Assembly (NCBI GenBank): GCA_002337045.1
Contig: DDFF01000013.1
Span: 1 to 64,000, forward strand
Length of the DNA: 64,000 nucleotides
Origin: Bacteroidetes bacterium UBA1935
Lineage (GTDB): Bacteria; Bacteroidota; Bacteroidia; Chitinophagales; Chitinophagaceae
Reading direction: 5' to 3'
The translations under genes and the position numbers were made by a program. Below, in pieces: positions 26,693-34,592 of the stretch; the first letter of the stretch is position 1; each line of letters opens with the position of its first letter. The notes under the pieces were generated by a model. The model saw only the letters and a program-made list of their open reading frames with translations. It was not told the DNA's origin and did no database searches.

Positions 26693-28363
26693 ATGAAGTT
26701 TAACTTTCATCTTGGAATAACACTGTGGTATTTGCTCCTGGCAAATACCACTTTTGCTTATACCCGTCAGGATACCTTACGTGGAAGTAATGGCGAGGGT
26801 CGTAGATGGTGGGATGTAAAACACTATAGTCTTACAGTATACATTGATGGTACAACAAAGTCTATTGGTGGAGAAAACATTATTAAGTTTAATGTAGTAG
26901 AAAAACCTATTGATGTAATGCAGATTGACCTGCAGGATACATTAGCTATTGACAGTGTTTTTGTATGTGATTTTGATACTATAAAACGGGCCGGTGTAAA
27001 AGATGAATTAGTAGTAAAATCTGTAAAAACAAGTTTTACAAAAGATGGTAAGGTTTGGTGGATACATTATGATTTTGCAAAATGGTCTGTTGGTTCAATG
27101 AAGGAACTGAAAATATATTACCATGGTATTCCACGTGTTGCCAGAACACCTCCTTGGGATGGCGGTATCATCTGGGGCGTAGATAGCATGGGCTCTCCGT
27201 GGTATTCGGTTGCCTGTCAGGGCTTGGGTGCCAGCAGTTGGTGGCCATGTAAAGATTTTCAAGGCGATGAACCGGATGAAGGTATGCTGATATCAGTATC
27301 TCCTAAAGCAGGTAAGATGACCGTTATATCAAATGGTAAGCCTCAATTAGATGTATTCAAATCGCGTATCAATGTGTGGGAGGTAAAAAATCCAATCAAT
27401 ACCTACAATGCTACTTTCTATGGTGGTGCCTATGTAGGGTGGACAGATACATTGATGGGTGAGAAAGGCAAGCTGGATTTAAGTTTCTATGTGCTTCGCC
27501 AAAATGAAGCAAGAGCAAAAAAGCAATTTGAAGTAACCAAGCAAATGCTGCACTGTTTTGAATACTGGATGGGGCCTTATCCGTTTTATGAAGATGGTTA
27601 TAAACTAGTAGAAGCTCCATTCCTTGGTATGGAACACCAAAGTGCAGTTGCATATGGCAATCAGTACAAAATGGGCTATTTGGGGCAGGATAGAAGTGGT
27701 ACCGGAGTTGGTGATTTATTTGATTTCATCATCATCCACGAAAGCGGGCATGAATGGTTTGGTAACAACATCACTGCTGCAGATATTGCTGATAACTGGC
27801 TGCACGAAGGTTTCACCACTTATACCGAGGCATTGTTTGCTGAATGTCTGGCAGGGAAAGAAAAGGCATTTGCCTATGCAAGAGGAGAGTGGAAGAACAT
27901 ACGTAACGATGTACCAGTAATTGGTGCTTATGGTGTGCAGGACGATGGTAGCAGTGACAAATATGATAAAGGGTCAGCTGTAGTACATATGATACGGGTG
28001 ATGATGAATGACGATGAGAAATTCCGCCAATTACTGCGCGGGCTTAATAAAGATTTTTATCACAAGATTGTTACCAGCAAGCAGGTAGAAGACTACATTA
28101 TTAAGTTCACGGGGCTTGATTTGAAACCTCTTTTCGACCAATATTTCCGTTCCACTCAAATACCTAAACTGGAATGGTATGTTAAAAAGAAAGAACTGTT
28201 CTACAGGTTTACTAATACTGTCCCCGGCTTTTCGTTGTTATTACCTGTGTATACCAACAAAAAGAGCGAAACATTACGGGTCACATCCGAGTGGCAAAGT
28301 ATTTCATGGCGGAAAGGTGGTTATAATATCAATGTTTCTCCCGATTTTCTGATAAAGGAATAA
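26693..28363 (+). CDS. M1-family zinc metallopeptidase, secreted
   Basis: A 556-residue gluzincin with a signal peptide (about 1-23, ending TTFA). The zinc site is HESGH (349-353) plus Glu372 in NWLHEGFTTYTE. The exopeptidase loop is GMEHQS near residue 312 rather than the usual GAMEN, a variant common in the Bacteroidota periplasmic M1 group. The protein ends soon after the catalytic domain and lacks the large C-terminal helical domain of the LTA4H-like enzyme at 4951. It lies 2 bp after the third FKBP gene, so folding helpers and a peptidase are made together. Confidence 0.92.
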   Translation: MKFNFHLGITLWYLLLANTTFAYTRQDTLRGSNGEGRRWWDVKHYSLTVYIDGTTKSIGGENIIKFNVVEKPIDVMQIDLQDTLAIDSVFVCDFDTIKRAGVKDELVVKSVKTSFTKDGKVWWIHYDFAKWSVGSMKELKIYYHGIPRVARTPPWDGGIIWGVDSMGSPWYSVACQGLGASSWWPCKDFQGDEPDEGMLISVSPKAGKMTVISNGKPQLDVFKSRINVWEVKNPINTYNATFYGGAYVGWTDTLMGEKGKLDLSFYVLRQNEARAKKQFEVTKQMLHCFEYWMGPYPFYEDGYKLVEAPFLGMEHQSAVAYGNQYKMGYLGQDRSGTGVGDLFDFIIIHESGHEWFGNNITAADIADNWLHEGFTTYTEALFAECLAGKEKAFAYARGEWKNIRNDVPVIGAYGVQDDGSSDKYDKGSAVVHMIRVMMNDDEKFRQLLRGLNKDFYHKIVTSKQVEDYIIKFTGLDLKPLFDQYFRSTQIPKLEWYVKKKELFYRFTNTVPGFSLLLPVYTNKKSETLRVTSEWQSISWRKGGYNINVSPDFLIKE

Positions 28364-28387
28364 ATAGTAATCCACATTATATCCCGA

Positions 28388-28426
28388 GCCTTTAATGCCC
28401 GTTAGGGTGTTAAAGGCTTTTTATTT
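28388..28426 (+). terminator. Terminator between the M1 peptidase and mutS
   Basis: Stem GCCTTTAA (28388-28395) / TTAAAGGC (28410-28417), with an inner CCC/GGG pairing, followed by TTTTTATTT (28418-28426). The tail runs into the mutS -7 box. Confidence 0.75.
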
Positions 28427-28433
28427 AGGTTTG
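28426..28433 (+). promoter_or_regulatory. -7 promoter box of mutS (TAGGTTTG)
   Basis: Exact TAnnTTTG match ending 8 bp before the mutS ATG at 28442, so the leader would be only a few bases or absent. It overlaps the T-tract of the upstream terminator. Confidence 0.5.
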
Positions 28434-28441
28434 CCTTCCGC

Positions 28442-31060
28442 ATGGCAAAGAAGGAAGCAGCAGAAACACCGTTGATGAAGCAGCATAAGGAAATCAAAGC
28501 AAGATATCCTGATGCTATTCTATTATTCAGAGTAGGCGATTTTTACGAAACATTCGGCGAAGATGCACTGGTCGCTTCGCGTGTATTGGGCATTACGCTT
28601 ACCAAACGTGCCAATGGCTCTGCTTCTCATATCGAGTTGGCAGGTTTCCCGCATCATTCTGTAGATACATATCTTCATAAACTTGTAAAGGCAGGCTATC
28701 GTGTAGCTATTTGCGATCAGTTGGAAGACCCTAAAACTGCAAAGGGTATCGTGAAGCGTGGTGTTACAGAATTGGTAACGCCAGGGGTTGCTACCAACGA
28801 TAAGCTGCTCGAAAACAAAACCAACAATTTCCTTGCTTCGTTACATCTATCTGATGGTATGTGCGGTGTTGCATTTCTGGATATCAGTACGGGTGAGTTT
28901 TACACAGCGCAGGGTAGCGAGGAATACATGGATAAGCTTTTGCAAAGCTTTCAGCCGTCAGAGGTATTGCTGTCTAAAACACAGGTAAGGCGTTTTAAAG
29001 AAAACATAGATTCACGTGTTTATACATTCCCGTTAGAGGAATGGATTTTTGCGGAGCAGTATACTTACGATTTGTTGTTGCAACATTTCCAGACACAATC
29101 GCTGAAGGGGTATGGTATAGAAGATATGAAGCCTGCTGTCATAGCAGCAGGTGTGGCTATCCACTACCTGAAGGATACCGAGCATCCCAACCTGCAACAC
29201 ATCAACACCATTCAACGCATAGTTGCTGATGAGTTTATGTGGATGGATAGGTTTACCATTCGAAATCTGGAGCTGGTACATAGCACAGATGAAAAAGGTA
29301 ATAGCCTGCTTACGGCTATAGACCATACGCATACACCAATGGGGGCAAGGTTGCTGAAGCGTTGGCTGATATTCCCGTTGTCAGATATCACACGAATCAA
29401 TCATCGCCTTGACCTTGTTACTTATTTCATTAAAGAGCAAGATACGAATCACGATATCCTGCAACTCATCAAGCAGGTGGGCGATGTAGAGCGTATGATT
29501 GGTAAGATACCTTTAAAGAAAGCCAATCCGCGAGAGGTATTGCAACTGGCACGCAGCCTTGAGTTTATGGAGCAGGTAAAGCACATTAGTGCTGCTTCCG
29601 GTTATGATGCATTGGTGCAATTGACACAGGCTTTGCAACCACTTACAGATTTACACAGGCAAATAAAGAGCATCATAACTGAAGATGCGCCTGCTGTCGC
29701 CATAAAAGGCGGTATGATACGTGAGGGTATACATGCAGAGCTCGACGAACTGCGTACCATTTCCCGCAGTGGTAAAAACTACCTGCTGCAGATACAGCAG
29801 AAAGAAGCAGAGCGTACAGGCATAGGGTCGCTGAAAGTCGCATATAATAATGTCTTCGGTTATTATCTTGAAGTAACGAATTCGCACAAAGACAAAGTGC
29901 CTGCAGACTGGATTCGTAAACAGACACTGGCAAATGCCGAACGATATATTACACCTGAACTGAAAGAGTACGAAGAAAAGATACTGGGTGCAGAGGAGAA
30001 GATACTCGCCATAGAGATGGAAGTATATCAGAAATTGCTGGCAGATATAGAACCGCATATTGCACCTATCCAAACAAATGCGAACATCGTAGCGCAACTG
30101 GATTGCCTGCTTTGCTTTGCCAACAATGCCAAACAGTACAACTATCATCGTCCCGAAATAGTAAAGGATGCAGTAATAAATATAAAACAAGGTCGTCACC
30201 CTGTTATAGAACAACAACTGCCACCGGGTGAACAGTATGTGGCTAATGATATAATACTGGATAAAGACGTTCAGCAGGTAATTATACTCACCGGTCCGAA
30301 CATGAGTGGTAAGTCTGCACTATTGCGCCAAACAGCTATCATTACCCTGATGGCGCACATGGGGAGCTTTGTACCTGCAGATGCTGCTACTATAGGGTTG
30401 ACGGATAAGATATTTACCCGTGTAGGTGCGTCAGATAACCTGAGCGGTGGCGAGAGTACCTTCATGGTTGAGATGAATGAAACGGCGAGTATTATTAACA
30501 ACATCAGCGAGCGTAGCCTTGTATTGCTCGATGAGATAGGACGCGGTACCAGTACCTACGATGGTATATCTATTGCGTGGTCTATTGTAGAATACCTGCA
30601 TAACAGTACCAACAGGCCAAAGACACTCTTTGCCACACACTACCACGAAATTAATGAACTGGAAAACCAGTTGGAGCGTGTAAAGAACTATCACATCACC
30701 CACAAAGAGACCGGCAATAAAGTCATCTTCCTGCGCAAGCTGGCACAGGGTGGCAGCAGACATAGCTTTGGTATACAGGTAGCACGTATGGCGGGTATGC
30801 CACCTGCATTGCTGTCTAGAGCAGATGAGATACTTGCATCGCTTGAAGAGAAACATGCGGATAGCAGCAGTACATCCAGCAAAGTGAAGAACATTAATCC
30901 GCTACCCAAATTCCAGTTGAATATATTTGATGGTGTAACAGACGACCTGCGCCGTGTACAGGATATACTGGAGGCGATGGATATTAATACGCTCACACCG
31001 GTTGAAGCTTTACTGAAACTAAATGAGCTAAAGACCATAGTGAAGAACTACGGAAAGTAG
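28442..31060 (+). CDS. mutS: DNA mismatch repair protein MutS
   Basis: An 872-residue mismatch-recognition ATPase. The N-terminal mismatch-binding Phe-x-Glu motif is in GDFYETFG (about 32-39). The clamp and lever domains follow. The ATPase domain has P-loop GPNMSGKS (618-625), a DEIGRGTS Walker B/D-loop region (about 697-704) and FATHYHE. The length is full for MutS1. It acts with MutL on replication errors in the cytoplasm. It is transcribed from its own promoter; the desaturase-like gene starts 41 bp later behind another -7 box. Confidence 0.98.
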   Translation: MAKKEAAETPLMKQHKEIKARYPDAILLFRVGDFYETFGEDALVASRVLGITLTKRANGSASHIELAGFPHHSVDTYLHKLVKAGYRVAICDQLEDPKTAKGIVKRGVTELVTPGVATNDKLLENKTNNFLASLHLSDGMCGVAFLDISTGEFYTAQGSEEYMDKLLQSFQPSEVLLSKTQVRRFKENIDSRVYTFPLEEWIFAEQYTYDLLLQHFQTQSLKGYGIEDMKPAVIAAGVAIHYLKDTEHPNLQHINTIQRIVADEFMWMDRFTIRNLELVHSTDEKGNSLLTAIDHTHTPMGARLLKRWLIFPLSDITRINHRLDLVTYFIKEQDTNHDILQLIKQVGDVERMIGKIPLKKANPREVLQLARSLEFMEQVKHISAASGYDALVQLTQALQPLTDLHRQIKSIITEDAPAVAIKGGMIREGIHAELDELRTISRSGKNYLLQIQQKEAERTGIGSLKVAYNNVFGYYLEVTNSHKDKVPADWIRKQTLANAERYITPELKEYEEKILGAEEKILAIEMEVYQKLLADIEPHIAPIQTNANIVAQLDCLLCFANNAKQYNYHRPEIVKDAVINIKQGRHPVIEQQLPPGEQYVANDIILDKDVQQVIILTGPNMSGKSALLRQTAIITLMAHMGSFVPADAATIGLTDKIFTRVGASDNLSGGESTFMVEMNETASIINNISERSLVLLDEIGRGTSTYDGISIAWSIVEYLHNSTNRPKTLFATHYHEINELENQLERVKNYHITHKETGNKVIFLRKLAQGGSRHSFGIQVARMAGMPPALLSRADEILASLEEKHADSSSTSSKVKNINPLPKFQLNIFDGVTDDLRRVQDILEAMDINTLTPVEALLKLNELKTIVKNYGK

Positions 31061-31079
31061 GTATTGATAAATATGGCAT

Positions 31080-31087
31080 TAATTTTG
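31080..31087 (+). promoter_or_regulatory. -7 promoter box (TAATTTTG) before the desaturase gene
   Basis: Exact TAnnTTTG match, 14 bp before the ATG at 31102. No -33 element at the preferred spacing. It may separate the desaturase/GNAT/KamA unit from mutS. Confidence 0.4.
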
Positions 31088-31101
31088 TTTTCATTATCAC
31101 C

Positions 31102-32061
31102 ATGTTACAAGACAAGAATACACGCCGCAATACATACCTCGTTGCAGAGACGATCATCGTTTTTGTATTAGTTAGCCTCTTGGCAGTTTGGCTTTGGAGC
31201 CTTGATGTAAGTACAACCGTACACTGGTTGCTCTATGCTCCGGTATTATTGTTTCAGGGCTTATGGTTCTACAGGTTCTATATAGTAGGGCACGAGGCTT
31301 CGCACAAAAAGCTGTTTGCCAAAAACACATTCCTCAACAATTTTTGGGGTTCTGTCATCTTGCTGCCACTGATGACGCCTATTACCATCTACAGAAAAAT
31401 ACACATGTTCCATCATGGGTTCAATCGCAAAGACAATCACACTTCCGCGCTCGATGTCTTTGTAATCAATAACAAAGTCGCCGGTATTAAGAAGGCATAC
31501 TATTACATCATCTGGTACCTGAGTATATTTTGCGGAGGGTTCTTTCTGCACTCCTTAATATCGGTAGTGCTGTTCCTGTTTATACCACCATCCATATCGG
31601 TAAAAATATCTTCTGCCTTCAAAGGCTGGACTATGAAAGACCAACTACAATCAATTCTTCTATTTGCAATAGGGGTATTGTTTCATTTATCCGTTTATTG
31701 GTTAATGGGTAAGGACATTTATCTATATACACTTGGTTATCCCATGCTGTCATTTGCATGGGTATTGTCTTTGTTGGTATACATCTTCCATTACGATACT
31801 ACTATAGGCAATGAGGTAAGGTATAATGTCCGCTCTGTAAAGTATGTACCTGTTATTTCATGGATACTGATGAACTTCAACGAACATGCTACACACCATC
31901 AGTACCCTAACATACCGTGGTATGAATTGCCTGAAAAGAGTACGCCATTACCACAGGAGTATAGCAACTACAACCAGAATACATGGAGCTTTGTACGTGC
32001 TATACTTGCACAGTTAAAAGGGCCCAATGTAATCAGCGAGCATGAGCATCACCATTCGTAG
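31102..32061 (+). CDS. Fatty acid desaturase/hydroxylase-fold membrane protein
   Basis: A 319-residue membrane di-iron enzyme. The three histidine boxes of the FA_desaturase family are present: HEASH (64-68), HMFHH (101-105) and HATHHQYP (262-269), with further His at 113 and 230. Four to six hydrophobic helices surround them (about 13-33, 40-60, 130-160, 182-200, 205-230). The enzyme uses O2 to desaturate or hydroxylate an acyl chain or another hydrophobic substrate. Its gene overlaps the following GNAT gene by 20 bp, which itself overlaps the KamA gene, so this is one tightly coupled unit. The substrate cannot be read from sequence. Confidence 0.88.
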   Translation: MLQDKNTRRNTYLVAETIIVFVLVSLLAVWLWSLDVSTTVHWLLYAPVLLFQGLWFYRFYIVGHEASHKKLFAKNTFLNNFWGSVILLPLMTPITIYRKIHMFHHGFNRKDNHTSALDVFVINNKVAGIKKAYYYIIWYLSIFCGGFFLHSLISVVLFLFIPPSISVKISSAFKGWTMKDQLQSILLFAIGVLFHLSVYWLMGKDIYLYTLGYPMLSFAWVLSLLVYIFHYDTTIGNEVRYNVRSVKYVPVISWILMNFNEHATHHQYPNIPWYELPEKSTPLPQEYSNYNQNTWSFVRAILAQLKGPNVISEHEHHHS

Positions 32062-32671
32062 AGCCATAACAGGAGATGAAGCAGCTATGCTGCACATCAA
32101 AAATGCACTGCCGCTTAAAACAGCAGATGGTAAAACGGTTCGTGGTGGTTTTCTGTTGGGGACGGATGAGGCAACCTACAGACAATATATAGAAGACGCT
32201 ATCTGCTTTGTTGTAGAAGATGATGGCAGGGTAGTAGGTTTTGCAATCATATTCCCCGATGCTATGGTGCGCACATCAGATGTATGGGAAAGAAGGGGAG
32301 AAGCTGGTTGGTATATAGATATAGCAGCTTGGGAAACAAAACAGCTTGCCTACTTCGAACAGTTCGCATTTCTTCCCGGCTATCGCAGAGCTGCGGTTGT
32401 GCTGGCATACAATATTATAAAGCATGTGTTTGATGCAGGTGCAGATGCTTTGTTTACTACTACGGTACATGCACCTGTTCTAAATCTTGCACCGCTGCCA
32501 TTTATTGCAGCGGCCTATGGTATCAAAGCAGGTAATATCAATGAAGTATATCCTGTTGTCGGTCATATCAATTCAGACATCTACCTGATAGAGCCCACAG
32601 GTTTTCGCAGTGGCGTATTACAACATTCACTGCGTCCGTTTTTTGAGGCAAATACATTGCAACTTCAATGA
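32042..32671 (+). CDS. GNAT-family N-acyltransferase
   Basis: A 209-residue protein with a GNAT-like start (ITIRRAITGDEAAMLHI), a central VVEDDGRVVGFAII strand pair (about 58-71) and a FLPGYRRAAVVLAYN segment (about 112-126) in the place of the acyl-CoA-binding loop. It overlaps the desaturase-like gene by 20 bp and the KamA-like gene by 4 bp, so translation of all three is probably coupled. In known systems KamA (AblA) makes beta-lysine and a GNAT (AblB) acetylates it; the same pairing here is suggestive, but the sequence is not diagnostic for AblB. Confidence 0.75.
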   Translation: MSITIRRAITGDEAAMLHIKNALPLKTADGKTVRGGFLLGTDEATYRQYIEDAICFVVEDDGRVVGFAIIFPDAMVRTSDVWERRGEAGWYIDIAAWETKQLAYFEQFAFLPGYRRAAVVLAYNIIKHVFDAGADALFTTTVHAPVLNLAPLPFIAAAYGIKAGNINEVYPVVGHINSDIYLIEPTGFRSGVLQHSLRPFFEANTLQLQ

Positions 32672-33597
32672 GGGAAAAACTAACAAAATACCTTAAAGAA
32701 TTATCTGCCAATCAAAACATAGGCAGGCAATACCTTGTTGAAGAATATGATATACAAGATGGGCATGTATACACAGACCCGTTGATGGAAGATAGCCACG
32801 AAGTAGTAAAGGGGCTGATACACAAATACAAAAACAGGGCACTGATAAAAGTGAGTTATCACTGTGCGGCGCATTGCCGTTTCTGCACGCGCATCAGGCA
32901 GATAGGTACGGATGCAGGCACACTTACCGATGCTGATATTGATAACATCATTGCATATCTGGTAGCTCATCCCGAAATAGACGATGTCATTCTATCTGGT
33001 GGCGACCCGTTTTATACTCCACACATTACCGAAGCACTGCTTACAAAACTGAAAGACATTGAGAGCGTAAAAGTATTGCGCATAGGCACAAGGCTGCCTG
33101 TACAATCGCCAATCTCATTTGAATCAAAGCCAATTGTAAGATTGCTGGAGCTTGTAAAGCAAATTGCACTGGAGAAGCCTTTTTATATTCTCATTCATAT
33201 AGAGCATCCCGACGAGCTGACGTCTGAAGTACTTTCACTATTCAAAACGCTCAGGCAACAACATGTTACGTTGCTATCACAAACTGTTTTCCTAAAGGGT
33301 ATAAATGATGATGTCGAAACTCTCTTTCAACTATTCAGAACCCTGTATCACAATGGGGTAGTACCATACTACCTTTATCATTGCGATAAAGTAGCAGGCC
33401 TTGAAAACTTCATTGTACCTCTTGAAGCGGAAATTGAGATAGCCACCGAATTGCACCGCAGGCTTAGCGGCATTGCCTGCCCAGCCTTTGTGATAGATAT
33501 ACACAATGGGTACGGAAAGCTACCTATTCCGTTGGCTTATTTTACTGCCGATGCCACTACAGCCAAGGACATAGAGGGGAATATCATCACCCTATAG
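32668..33597 (+). CDS. KamA-family radical SAM aminomutase-like protein
   Basis: A 309-residue radical SAM enzyme of the lysine 2,3-aminomutase/EpmB family. The 4Fe-4S cluster motif is Cys66-x3-Cys70-x2-Cys73, followed by the GGDPF motif (about 111-115) for SAM binding. The C-terminal HNGYGKLPIP places Lys284 where KamA carries its PLP-binding lysine (in GGGGKTP), and DIEGNIITL matches the family ending. It is shorter than clostridial KamA (about 416 residues), mainly at the N-terminus. A lysine or other amino-acid 2,3-migration is likely; the substrate is unproven. It ends the desaturase/GNAT/KamA unit. Confidence 0.87.
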   Translation: MREKLTKYLKELSANQNIGRQYLVEEYDIQDGHVYTDPLMEDSHEVVKGLIHKYKNRALIKVSYHCAAHCRFCTRIRQIGTDAGTLTDADIDNIIAYLVAHPEIDDVILSGGDPFYTPHITEALLTKLKDIESVKVLRIGTRLPVQSPISFESKPIVRLLELVKQIALEKPFYILIHIEHPDELTSEVLSLFKTLRQQHVTLLSQTVFLKGINDDVETLFQLFRTLYHNGVVPYYLYHCDKVAGLENFIVPLEAEIEIATELHRRLSGIACPAFVIDIHNGYGKLPIPLAYFTADATTAKDIEGNIITL

Positions 33598-33733
33598 CAG
33601 ACTGTTAAATTTTCTTTAATACATCATTTGTCGCCAATTGACAAATAAGACTGATTAAGATATAGCTTAATTTTATAGTGATTGGATGAACAAAGTTTTT
33701 ATGACTTTGTTATTAGAGGGTAAACGCTTTTTT

Positions 33734-34423
33734 ATGAGACGATTCTCGTCACTATTTTTATTTATGATTGCTTCTGCCCTGATAGTACAAATGGCTAGTT
33801 GCTTAACCCCACGCAAGGGTCCGCAGAAGCTGTACACAAAAGCAGTACAGGAAGGCAAGGTATATGATGCTATCATAGTGCCCGGCATCCCTTTCAATAA
33901 TGGCAATTGGGATAGCGTGATGAAAGCCCGCGTGCTGTGGTCATGGATATTGTACAAAAACGGCATTGCTAAAAATGTTATCTATTCCGGTGCGGCCGTA
34001 TATTCTCCATACAAAGAGTCTGTAATCATGGGGCTGTATGCAGAGCAATTGGGTATTCCTAAAGAGCATATCTTCTACGATACCAATGCAAGGCACAGTA
34101 CCGAAAACGTGTATTACTCGTATTTGGTAGCCAAAGAGGCAGGCTTTAAATCGTTGGCATTGGCTACAGACCCTTTCCAGTCTTTCATGCTCAAGAGCTT
34201 TTTAGACAAACGTTTCAGAACCAAAATAGACCGCCTGCCGTTTGTTACAGATACACTGGCGGCATATACACACCTCAATCCTAAGATTAATCCTAGAAAA
34301 GCTAAGGTGAACAATTTTGTGTCTATTACAGAACAGGAATCATTCTTCAGGCGCTTCCGCGGTACGCTGGGTCGTGATATAGACTGGAGCAAGTACCCTG
34401 ACGGCAAGCTGGAGGCATTATAA
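33734..34423 (+). CDS. DUF218/YdcF-like (ElyC/SanA) lipoprotein
   Basis: A 229-residue envelope protein. I chose ATG 33734 because it places Arg-Arg directly before a hydrophobic core that ends in a lipobox (VQMASC). An upstream in-frame ATG (33686) would add 16 residues with no feature. The DUF218 core is seen in YDAIIVPGIPF, KNVIYSGAAVYSPYKES, DTNARHSTENVYYS and ALATDPFQSFM, the conserved Gly, Glu and Arg blocks of the family. DUF218 proteins such as ElyC and SanA affect envelope integrity; the catalytic activity is unknown. A strong terminator follows. Confidence 0.87.
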   Translation: MRRFSSLFLFMIASALIVQMASCLTPRKGPQKLYTKAVQEGKVYDAIIVPGIPFNNGNWDSVMKARVLWSWILYKNGIAKNVIYSGAAVYSPYKESVIMGLYAEQLGIPKEHIFYDTNARHSTENVYYSYLVAKEAGFKSLALATDPFQSFMLKSFLDKRFRTKIDRLPFVTDTLAAYTHLNPKINPRKAKVNNFVSITEQESFFRRFRGTLGRDIDWSKYPDGKLEAL

Positions 34424-34454
34424 AATATATTTCAAGTGGGGAAAATGTGGGTAG

Positions 34455-34486
34455 GCTGCGGCAATTTTTGCCGCAGCTTTTGTTTT
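34455..34486 (+). terminator. Terminator of the DUF218 lipoprotein gene
   Basis: A 10-pair GC-rich stem, GCTGCGGCAA (34455-34464) / TTGCCGCAGC (34468-34477), with a 3-nt loop, followed by TTTTGTTTT. Confidence 0.9.
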
Positions 34487-34497
34487 GGCAGGTACCA

Positions 34498-34527
34498 TTT
34501 ATATACGCTTAGTTTTATGTACCTTTG
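34498..34527 (+). promoter_or_regulatory. Bacteroidetes-type promoter of the ABC-F gene (TTTA-N18-TACCTTTG)
   Basis: The -7 box TACCTTTG (34520-34527) is an exact consensus match. A -33 TTTA lies at 34498-34501 (18-bp spacing). Transcription would start about 60 bp upstream of the ABC-F ATG, leaving an AT-rich leader. Confidence 0.6.
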
Positions 34528-34592
34528 CACCTCCCAAAACAGAACATATTAGCTGTTTTTCTTTTTGATTTTTAATTTATCGATTTTAATAA

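Noticed and set aside
33626..33646. Hairpin ATTTGTC / GACAAAT between the KamA gene and the DUF218 gene as a terminator
   Set aside because: Only seven AT-rich pairs and no T-tract afterwards; too weak to call.
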